This document shows positions 55,268-64,000 of a stretch of DNA of 64,000 nucleotides, piece by piece. Made by a program: the position numbers and the translations under genes. Source of the stretch: Diadema setosum. Taxonomy: Eukaryota; Echinodermata; Echinoidea; Diadematoida; Diadematidae. The notes beneath the pieces are model-generated. The model made no database searches. It had not been told where the DNA came from and saw nothing but the letters and a program-made list of their open reading frames with translations. Each line of letters starts with the position of its first letter. Position 1 is the stretch's first letter. The stretch spans positions 40,878,477-40,942,476 of the forward strand of contig CM067066.1 in the NCBI GenBank assembly GCA_033980235.1, read 5' to 3'.

Positions 55268-58200
55268 GGCCAACAAAGCTTGCTACAATCACCCTCTTCC
55301 TCGTCAAATACAAAATAATTTCTTTGCAATGACAAGGGGAGTGTGAGGTTGATCCAGTTTTCTTTTCTGGTGAACACAAGAATTCAGAAGGAGTAAGCTA
55401 TTTGCTGCTGTGATATACTCTTTAAAATGTTTGGACAACTCAGCTATGTGAAGAAAAAGAACCAGTCAAAGATCAATGTGAAATATTTGTTTATGCCATA
55501 AATCCTTAAAATGATGTCTGTTTTTTTTTTTATTGTTTATTATATTCATGATTGTGATGAAGGATATTGTTTATGTGATAGTCCATGACTTTTGTTCCTT
55601 TTGATAGGTGTTAATTTAAAGGAATGCTCAAGTGAGATTTTATATGTGCATCCTGATCCGTAGCATATGTAGTGTAAGAATATTTATAACCAAAACATTA
55701 AACTTGTAACTCACCTTAATACAGTTAATGATATATATTTCAGCAATATATGGGGCAGTCACAGCTAAGTGATTTTGCTTCAAGTTTGGAATGTGATTTA
55801 GTTTTCTCTCTTTTCAACAATTGATATTCTAGTTATAAAGTAGAAGACAGATAAAAACAAGAATAAACTAGACGCAGTGATGTGTGCATAGTGATAGGAA
55901 CATGTGTAGGGGATATGTCAGCAGATATCAGTCTTTATCAAGATTTATATAGTGTCTTGTGGCAACTAGTTATGACAGCAATGAATCTAGTTGTGCAACA
56001 GACTTTTTGTTTTCAATGAATGAAACTTAAGACACATGCTGGTTTATTGGCAGAATTCATTCCTGTGGTTTTATTTTTGTTCCTGTTTGGTAATGCTGGT
56101 CCATGCCATTTTACTCTCCTCTGGTATTCATATATCAACCTCTGTCCTCATTTTCTGTTCAGTGTGATTGTTTAGGAGGTTGGGATAGATCTTAAGATGA
56201 TGCATATTTCATCCAGTCAGTTTCTGTACAGAGACCAGACGAGCACACACATATACACCTTCATTCTCTTTCTATAGATTTCTTTTCTCTCCATCCTATT
56301 TATTTATTTGCCTTTTATCACATCAACGTTAGACGATTTCTTCGCATTTATAGACATTGTTAAATGAAAAGGTCCATCAATCTGGAACTCATAGTCATTC
56401 TCTACTGTAACTGCCTTTTGAGAAAGTTCTTTTATATTGGTATGAAAGCTATACAACAATAGGCACAATGTGTGATGATTGTAACATCGAATGATGACTG
56501 CCTGCTATGTATTTTGTTTGTTATGCTTCCTATGAACACACATGTATTCATTGTACTGAATTCATTTTGCATGGAAACTGGTTTTTCTGTGAGTAAATGT
56601 TTGTAAAAAGAAGGAGAAATATGAATTTTTTTAGATCTGAGTATCGTATCACAGGGAAGCTGTAATGAAATTATTGCATTGTTTTTCAGATTTGTTAAAT
56701 TCATTATGGTGCCGTACTTAAAGATAATACAATTTCTGTAGTCACACAATAATGTGATTGATTCCTCTACATTTATGCTGTATGGCTTTTAGGTTTGCTG
56801 AATGCCACAAAAATTACATCGATTTCATTATGAAAAAATGAAGGAAGGTATGATTTTGCAAATTTCAGTGTTATTTCTATAATGTAGCAGAAATCCGTCA
56901 GATCAGTTTAGTTTCCTGAAATGATTTCAAGCCCTAATCCTAGATAGGAGGAAGTTAGGTGATCCATCATGAATACAAATTTTCATGTCTGTAGTAATTT
57001 GAACACTGCCCTCACACAACTCAGTCTCCATAGGATAATTAGTTTGTTTTCAGGATTGTAGCTGCTGTAGACATGTGCTGTATGTGTCTGTTCAGTTTTC
57101 ATTTGTTGTGTATGACAGACTTGAATCAAAGTTGTATTTTCCCTCAGTACTTCCACTCATCAGCCAGAAACAGGTTGACATTCAAAAGACATGCTATATA
57201 GAGGGTGTAGTCTTTCTGCAGACTGCAGTATGTTTGGATTCAGACAGGGTATAGGTGATAACAAACCAGCCTACTAACATGAAGCAGGGAGGTGGGAAGA
57301 TTCCCACCTCCCTGCATGAAATGAAGCTAACACTCACTTTGATACTGTAAGTGCCTGCTCAGAAGAATATTATCCTTACCCTTGGAATAAGTTGATGTAA
57401 TGACCTGTGAGTCAGTAAAAGCTCATTGCTTATTCACACGCTTTGTGCTATTAAATATTCTGGACAGTTAATGTATATATATGACTGTCTTCATAGCCAC
57501 TACTGTACTGTGGAGATTCCCCAGGGGATTTTCATCTTTTCAAAAATATTCCCTGCTCTTCACTATATATGGAGGATGTACCTACTCTGAAAGATTGGCA
57601 ACATACCAAATAAGAGACTGAAAAATAGTGGATGTCAATATGAACCATCAAACAAGGTAGCAATACACATCATGTGATTATACCAGAAGCTTGATGAAGC
57701 CACACACATTATAGATAAGCATAGATGTATTCTACTAACTAGTATAATTACTGCTACTTAGATTTTAAGGAAACTCCATTCAATACTGGATAATCTCAAT
57801 GCAACAGCAAATTAAAATTTGCTGAAATGAAATTTTGAAATTACATGTATGTTATTGGTGAATTTTGGTATTGTCTTCATTTGATAATTACAATGTATAG
57901 CCAGGTGTGGAATGAATGAAGTATATAATGGAAATTATTCTGGCTTTGTATTGGAAAGCAGCAACTACAGGAATGTATGAGCATGTGTTCAGACACTGAG
58001 GTCTTTGTAAATAATATGATTTATGTGCTGAAAATGTACTTAGCATGTAATGCATTGCAAGTTTTGAGAAAAAGCCAACATTTTGATAACTTTAGAAAGG
58101 TAATTGTTATGTGACCACTAAAGATATTCCATTCACTTGTAAATATTCTTGTATCAAACACATGTTACATTATTTTTATATAAAATGATATCCACATGAC

Positions 58201-58483
58201 ATGTCCCATGGCTGCATTTAAAGGTTTTCAACATTTGGAGCAGCATTAAAATGTATCAGAAACAAACCTGTTTGTAGTATGTTTGGTTTTGTTTTTGATA
58301 TGTAAAAAAAAAGTACTATGATATGGCATTGTTTAGTGTGTGTGTGTGTGTGTGTGTATGTGTCTGTACGTGTCTGTCCATCTGCCAGTCTGTTTGTCTG
58401 TGTGTGTGCATACCTGACAAACATACATAACATGTAGAAGGAATTGTGTTCTGGGGGAAAATGTAACCTCTGAAATACAAGTA
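55268..58483. other. Intergenic DNA, no gene seen
   Basis: AT-rich, unique-looking DNA with an AATAAA at about 55862 and a perfect 15-bp hairpin at 57284-57315. A (TG)n microsatellite lies at about 58337-58360. No frame with recognisable protein similarity. Confidence 0.6.
57284..57315. repeat. Perfect 15-bp hairpin with 2-nt loop
   Basis: GCAGGGAGGTGGGAA, then GA, then its exact reverse complement. It is isolated in otherwise AT-rich DNA. Function unknown. Confidence 0.7.
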
Positions 58484-58781
58484 CAGTGCACTCCCGTTAC
58501 AGCAAATATGGCTATTACAAAATTTTCATAACAAAGTAAAAATCATCCCAAATTACCATCTTTTTATATCTTTTCTGTTTGGCTACAACAAAAAACAGTG
58601 GACTCTCATTATAATGAATCCTCGGGACCGGCAGTTTTCTTTCATTATAGCGAAATTTTGTTATAACCAAACTAATAAAACAATAAAAATACAGAGAGAG
58701 GATAATATTGCGGCCTGCATTTTTACTTCATTGTAACTGGAATTTCATTTTAACCGTGTTCGTTATAACAGGAGTGCACTG
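58484..58781. mobile_element. pogo/Tigger-like MITE (298 bp)
   Basis: Ends CAGTGCACTCC and GGAGTGCACTG are flanked by TA (58482-58483, 58782-58783), with CGTTAC/CGTTATAAC just inside. A second left-end-like motif, CAGTGGACTCTCATTATAAT, begins at about 58598, so it may be a composite of two related copies sharing one right end. No transposase. Confidence 0.75.
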
Positions 58782-59253
58782 TAATGAAAGAAACCTGCCG
58801 GTCTCAAGGACTTTGTACACTGTACAATGTGCAGTGGTGGACATCAGTCAATTCAGTTCTTCTTGAAAGACATTTTCATTGTAATTGTTCAACGTATGGT
58901 TAGCCTTTGAAAGGAGGAATTGCATGAATTTGCAGGTGAAAACCAATGCCTGTTTGTATCTATAGTTTTCCTTATTCGGCAGGAAACTCCCCATACAGAG
59001 AGGTCGAAAAGGGGTTAAAAGAAAATATTCTTGAAACTAGAAAACTACTCGAAGAGCACAGACCAAGCATTTCAACCCGTATTATGATTTCCACACCATA
59101 TTATAGTCTAACATTGGCACTGCCTCCAACGTACTTACTTGGTCAACAGCGCAATGGCTCGGAGGAGAGCAAAGGCAAGCGCGCCATCTGGCGTTCACGA
59201 TGTACCTTAGTAAACGTAAACGTAAGGACTCCTTAAAAAAATCGAACAAAAAT
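58782..59253. other. Intergenic DNA with an unassigned 96-codon frame
   Basis: A frame around 58946-59236 reads SPYREVEKGLKENILETRK in part but matches no family I recognise. Its second half runs toward the dispersed repeat that follows. Not called as a gene. Confidence 0.4.
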
Positions 59254-59447
59254 ATCCAGACTGTGATCCGGATCACTACCAAAATTATATAATTTGTTCT
59301 TTGTGTCATTATCGACCTTTCCTTAAAATTTAATCCAAATGTGTCCAGAGATATCTTAGTTATTGCGCCAAGAGACAGACGGACAGATGCACAAAGAAAT
59401 TAACGCCGGCGAAAACATGTACACTTCCTTGGCAGAGGTATATAATT
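59254..59447. repeat. Dispersed repeat ending AACGCCGGCG..CTTGGCAGAGGTA
   Basis: Contains TGTGATCCGGATCACTAC, ATTATCGACCTTTCCTTAAA, a GACAGACGGACAGA tract and a CCTTGGCAGAGGTATATAAT end. This order is familiar from widely dispersed invertebrate repeats, but I cannot name the family. Boundaries are approximate. Confidence 0.45.
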
Positions 59448-59563
59448 ATTTTCGCCTCGTACTCTTTTAAAAAATGAGAGTTTTGTCCCAACTTTACCGA
59501 ACGTATACTTGATTACTGATGTTCCCAATCAAATTTGTGTAAATTTTGATTTACCCTCTACTG

Positions 59564-59569
59564 GGCGCG

Positions 59570-59600
<31 letters not shown>

Positions 59601-59601
59601 A
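59564..59601. repeat. (GC)n-(AC)n alternating tract
   Basis: About 38 bp of uninterrupted alternating purine-pyrimidine: CG repeats then CA repeats. Such tracts favour left-handed DNA in vitro. Confidence 0.85.
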
Positions 59602-59654
59602 TACCAAAATACTACACTGATTGTATCTTGGATAACAGTTCAAACCAAAAGAAA

Positions 59655-59725
59655 CTTTTTGATATAACAAAATGTATTTCCCATAGACCCCTGCCCGAGT
59701 ATACTCGGGACTCGTCCTCAACGGG
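59655..59725. mobile_element. piggyBac-like micro-MITE, 5'-truncated
   Basis: The right part matches the 85-bp family (ATTTCCCATAGAC, GAGTATACTCGGGACT, CCTCAACGGG) and is followed by TTAA at 59726-59729. The left end is missing or diverged. The LINE remnant starts directly after it. Confidence 0.6.
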
Positions 59726-59729
59726 TTAA

Positions 59730-61740
59730 ACATGACAAAGCGTGACACTGTTATACCCCCTGGTGTAGACACTCATGACTTCGTCAACAGACTTGGTCAA
59801 TATTTTGAGCAGAAGGTTGTCAAGATCTATTGTGATATTGAATCAATGTTGATGTTGTAGGTGTTGGTAATTCTTGTGAACACTCCTCTGGTCCTAACCC
59901 ACCTGTGTTCGCTAATTTTACGCTATTATCTCAAAGTGACGTTCGGAAGCTTGTATTGAATCTCAGTAAGAAATCATGTTCTTTTGACCCTATGCCAACA
60001 AGACCAGTGGTTGAGTGTCTAGAGTATTATTGCCTGTGTACACAAAACTTATCAATTTGTCACTACATGATGGTGAGTTTTATTCGGGCTGGAAGCTTGC
60101 CCTAGACCTGTGCTGTAGAAGCCTATACTAGTGCAGAAAAGAACTTCAGTAATCTCAGGCCAATAAGTAACCTTCAGTATGTGTCCAAACTGGTTGAAGG
60201 AGCAGCCACTTATCAAATTCAGGAATACCTTCTCCCCGTAACACAGTCGGCATACAGGAAATATCATAGTACTGAAACTGCTCTTCGAAGAGTCCAGAAT
60301 GATTTGTTGATGGCAATGAATGAACAAAAGGTCACATTTTTAGTACTCTTGGATCTTAGCGCCGCCTTCGACACTATCGATCATAGCATACTTGCTGAGA
60401 CGTTGCAATCTGACTTTGGGATCACAGGCTCTGTTCTGTCTTGGTTGCAGTCGTATCTGTCTGATAGGGAACAACAAATATTGATTAGTGACACCATTTC
60501 AAAGAAGTTTGATATTAAATGGAGCATTCCTCAAGGTTCAAGGCTCGGTCCCCTTCTTTTCTCTCTTTACGCTGGCCGACTTTTTGATATAATTGATTCA
60601 TACTCTGACAATATAATAATTATCTTGTCATTGTTACGCAGACGATACTCATATCTCATTCAGCCCCGTGAGTATACAAGAGCAGTCCTGTGTTTTGGAA
60701 CTTGAACAATGTATTAGGGATCTTCGTAGGTGGATGTTAGGCAGCAGGCTGAAACTCAATGAGGGCAAAACTGAGCTTCTTGTTATTGAAACACCTAGGC
60801 AAGTGTCAAAACTGAATCTGAATTCAATTACGATTGGAAACACTGAAGTCCAGAGTTCTATGGTTGCAAAAAACCTAGGTGTCTGGTTTGACTCTCAGCT
60901 GAGCATGGAGACACATATATCCAAGACCTGCAAAGCAGCATTCTATTATCTATATAATCCTCGTCATATTCGCAAACATCTCAGTAGTACATGTATAGAA
61001 ACATTGGTCCATGCCTTCATCACATGTAAACTTGATTACCGTAAGGGACTGCTGTATGGGTTACCTGAATCTCAGATAAGTAAATTACAACGTGTACAAA
61101 ATGCGAGTGCCAGACTCATTTGCAACTCTTCTAAATTTTCACATGTAAGTCCACTACTTTATGAACTGCCCTGGCTCCCAGTACGCCAGAGAATTAAGTT
61201 TAAGCTCCTTCTAATTACATTCAAAGTTATTCATCGCTTGGCTCCCTCTTATCTCAGCGATCTTCTCACCATAAAACAACCCAGTTTTACAGACTTCGTA
61301 GTTCAAATGACACCATGCTCCTCATCCACGGTGCAAGACGAAAATTACCTTAGGTGACCGTGCTTTTGTTAGTGCTGCACCAAAACTCTGGACCAACCTC
61401 CCTTAATCAGACATACATCATCAATCAACAGTTTAAAAAATCTCCTTAAAACACATCTATTTCACGAAAGTTTCCCATAGCCACAGTTTAGTACATTATC
61501 TACATGGTTCCCAGATATCAGTTTTGTTTTTTTATGAATTATGATTATGCAATTATCAGTCATTTAATTGTATTCTTTTTATATTGTGTGATTTTCAGTT
61601 AAGAATTAGATTGTGTTACTTATGAATCTGATTTTCTTTCTTTGATCATATCTTATTGTTATGCGCAGTTGAGCAAATATGCTTCATAGAAACTGCGCAA
61701 TACAAATTCACAATTATATATTATATAAAGATATTTTATA
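59730..61740 (+). mobile_element. Degenerate CR1/L2-like LINE remnant
   Basis: A 5'-truncated non-LTR retrotransposon with only the reverse transcriptase part and its C-terminal tail. It carries SFDPMPTRPV, STETALRRVQNDLL, LLDLSAAFDTIDH (60346-60384), IPQGSRLGPLLFSLY (60526-60570) and the catalytic YADD at 60635-60646. YADD lies in a different frame from the preceding motifs, so a frameshift lies between about 60590 and 60634. A TAG at 60103-60105 and another frameshift near 61290-61350 also break it. The downstream part has the conserved NLGVWFDSQLSMETHI and LQRVQNASARLI..LPWLPVRQRI. The 3' end, GCGCAATACAAATTCACAA, is typical of CR1/L2 tails. Not functional. Confidence 0.85.
60181..61357 (+). 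pseudogene. Reverse transcriptase ORF relic of the LINE
   Basis: Two overlapping open stretches (60181-60705 and 60668-61357) are the two sides of one frameshifted reverse transcriptase. The first holds the A motif (DLSAAFDTID) and the PQGS motif. The second follows YADD and holds the thumb and C-terminal region. A full-length family member would also have an upstream endonuclease domain, absent here. Confidence 0.85.
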
Positions 61741-61784
61741 ATCTCTTTGACATATACACACGGGCGTGTCGATTATCACACCCG

Positions 61785-62560
61785 GTTACACTGGCGTAGC
61801 CAGGGGGGGGGGGGGGGGGGGGGGGGGCGATGGGGGCGGTCGCCCCCCCCTAAGATTTGGACCGGGGATTTGGGAGGCGGAAAAAAAAATGCGTGTATAC
61901 TGTATGCATGCACATGAAGCGGGTCTCCTTTGCAACCTTTCATCAAGTAAGATATTTTTATTGAATATTTCACTCAAAGTGTGCACCAGATCGTTGAATT
62001 TCAATTCAAAATATGCAAAATCTCTCGTGCTTGGGAGGGGGTATCCCCCTCCCAAACCCTCCCTCTCTGTGCCTCTTTCCCTAACTAAGTACACTTTTTA
62101 GATTTACAAAAAAAATTATGAATAATTCTGAGTGCATAAGACTTATCACTTATATTCCAAAAACTCAAGGTTCCCTCATGTATAAGGGGAATTTCCCCTT
62201 TTAATCGACCCTTTCCTCCTTCAGCCCCCCCCCCCCCCATCAGTTTGTTTGCTTGTTTTTTTTTTTCTTTTTGGTGATTTCCCAAATGTTGATTCCATCA
62301 AATATGCGTATACGAGATATCTCAATTTCAACCTTAAAAAGGCAAAAGCTCCATCGGAAGGGAAGGGTGGAGATAACACTCGCCCACGTCTTCTTCCTGC
62401 TCGCCCGCCCCCCCCCCCCCCCCCGCCATGCATAGAAGTAGACTGTGGCCATACCCAGATCGCTTTATTTCAATTCTAAAAACGCAAAAGCTCCGAGAGC
62501 GGGAGGGGGAATCCCCCTTCCCCTAAGCTCTACCTCACTAGACTTTATATATACAGACAG
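61785..62560. repeat. Tandem decayed units of a GGCGTAGCCAGG-type repeat
   Basis: Three related segments are visible, at 61785-62095, about 62230-62400 and 62440-62560. Each has a G or C run and an (ATCTC/GATCG)..AATTTCAA..GCAAAA..CTCC block, then a purine-rich GGGAGGGGG stretch. The first also begins CTGGCGTAGCCAGG. A fourth segment (63793-63890, GCACCAGATCGCTGAATTTC) lies beyond the solo LTR. The class is unknown. Confidence 0.6.
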
Positions 62561-62621
62561 ATGGTGCACATTCGGAATAAGAGCTAAATTCCGTTATTTT
62601 AACACTTCGATGAAAAAGTAT

Positions 62622-63788
62622 TGTTACGACCACAATCACTCTGAGAATGATCGCACAAAAGAAACCATCAAATAATGTTCAGGCGGTTTATTAACAGTGA
62701 TATTGTGGGTACAGACTCGTAATCGGTTTTCACATCAGTACAATAATGATCAATAGAAACAGTTACAAATCAGTAATAGAATCACTTACACTTGTTACAG
62801 TCCAAAATCTGATAATGACGATGTTCACATAGTCCCCTGGTGATGTCCAGATACGATGTTCGACACACAAATGAATGGTCCTTGATGCACCGATGAATGA
62901 TTCCTCCAACATAAATTCAGAGGCACTGGTTGCAATAATCCACGTTATAAATCCAGGGTAAAATCCAAGTTATTTGTCCACAGCAAAACGTGCAGAATCC
63001 AAATGTTATGACGACCACGTCCAGTTGATGCGTTGAATGATGATTCACTTTATAATATCCAGCAAGGAATCTAGCCCGTCACAGCTTTGCCGTAACAATG
63101 TCCGCTGACATTAAAATATGGAGTCTATATCCAACGTAGACAAATTAATTCTCTGCAGGCAAAATGTCTCCCAGGCCTTATCTCCACAAACACAGTTTGT
63201 ATAACAGGTCAGCAGGTAACACAGGACTGACTATAACAAGTCGCTTCAGAGCCAGAAGTGACGTAACTCTCAGAGCAGAGGTGTTGGGTACTCTGCCTAC
63301 TGCAGAATTTCTCCAGCTTATATACTATCCATTCACCCCTTTCTAGTACATTCTGTAATTTTCTCCACCCTGGGGCCACATACCTGAACATACTAGTAAG
63401 TCCAAATTCCAGGAATCCTGGATGACTCACTGCCTAATATGTGCATAACATCACTGCCAAAATTAACTACCAATCACATTGGGCTACAAGGGCAGTGCCT
63501 CACTCAGCCAGCACTTCCTAGAATTTTCTGGAATGGGTGAAATCATTCTAGATTGAGTGAGCTATAATGTATTTCCTGTCACATGCATACATGTACTGTA
63601 GCTACATTGTATACCATGTAGAAAATTCTCCACTGATCTGGTCAGCCTGTATGTACTACATCTAATATCATATAGAATGTTCTCCATTCATCTGGTCACC
63701 CTGTGTACATACAATGTGCACATTAAAACAACCACGCATACAACCTTGATACATGTACATATAACTACTTGTGTGTACATTTGTGACA
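62622..63788 (-). mobile_element. Solo LTR, probably Ty3/gypsy-like (1167 bp)
   Basis: On the plus strand it begins TGTTACGACC and ends GTGACA, an imperfect TGT..ACA inverted end pair. GTAT flanks it on both sides (62618-62621, 63789-63792). Read on the minus strand it has a TATA box (AGTATATAAG, near 63318-63327) and a poly(A) signal AATAAA (62687-62692) about 65 bp before its end, so transcription would run right to left. Outside the duplication, the left and right flanks rejoin into a copy of the neighbouring repeat, which supports a simple insertion. No internal retroelement genes remain, hence a solo LTR. Gypsy assignment is inferred from the ends. Confidence 0.65.
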
Positions 63789-63792
63789 GTAT

Positions 63793-64000
63793 TGCACCAA
63801 AAATTTGCACCAGATCGCTGAATTTCAGGCCTGAAAACGCAAAATCACCTTCGTGTGGCAGGGGATATGCCCCTATCTACACCCTTGTGTGCATGCTTTT
63901 TCTGTTTGATTGCTGAACAGACAGCGTTCATGATATTCAGTGTAAGAATTAATACAAGAAGACTAGTGTATTTAAATTATACCCGGTGAGGTAGGCAAAT
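63793..64000. repeat. Right part of the repeat interrupted by the solo LTR
   Basis: GCACCAGATCGCTGAATTTC, AAACGCAAAATC and GGGGATATGCCCC match the 61980-62060 segment (GCACCAGATCGTTGAATTTC, AAATATGCAAAATC, GGGGGTATCCCCC). After about 63895 no recognised sequence is seen to the window end. Confidence 0.6.

Noticed and set aside
54356..55379. Three minus-strand frames of about 306-320 codons with Leu/His/Tyr/Pro repeats
   Set aside because: They are translations of the 17-bp minisatellite; all three frames are open because the unit length is not a multiple of three.
58946..59236. A 96-codon plus-strand frame with a helical-looking segment
   Set aside because: No family match recognised and its 3' part runs toward a dispersed repeat; could be an old transposon piece, but not supportable as a gene.

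Overview
The window is nuclear DNA from an animal. It carries one large split gene on the + strand, about 50 kb from start codon to stop, with GT-AG introns, many short inverted-repeat transposons, microsatellites and LINE remnants. The intron sizes, the transposon mix and the frequent TAGGCCTA and ACATGTACATGTA motifs suggest a marine invertebrate, most likely an echinoderm. That placement is an impression from sequence style, not a proof.

The gene is a rhophilin (RHPN1/RHPN2 family). Fourteen coding exons between 3427 and 53600 join with consistent reading phase at all 13 junctions and give a 703-residue protein. It has an HR1 (Rho-binding) domain, a BRO1 domain, a PDZ domain and a basic Ser/Lys/Gly-rich tail. 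No other cellular gene could be supported.

Layout: 1-3100 is repeat-rich upstream DNA, with an L1-like reverse transcriptase fragment at the left edge, a duplicated 230-bp repeat, and poly-C/poly-G tracts. About 3100-3483 holds the CpG-containing probable promoter, the 5' UTR and exon 1. Exons 2-5 lie at 7.1-21.0 kb. A 17-kb intron (21.0-38.1 kb) follows and is loaded with transposons. Exons 6-14 lie at 38.1-53.6 kb. The rest, 53.6-64 kb, is intergenic. It holds a 17-bp minisatellite, a pogo-like MITE, a decayed CR1/L2-like LINE, tandem decayed repeat units and a solo LTR of about 1.17 kb.

The most informative non-coding content is a dense set of non-autonomous DNA transposons, mostly recognised from matching ends and target duplications: piggyBac-like (TTAA, CCC ends), Kolobok/T2-like (TTAA, AGG ends), Tc1/mariner-like and pogo-like (TA), hAT-like with 6-bp duplications, a PIF/Harbinger-like relic that keeps the start of a Myb-like reading frame, and two Helitron/pearl-like elements with 158-bp internal repeats. 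I found no CRISPR arrays, rRNA or tRNA genes, and no evidence of a new multi-gene system.
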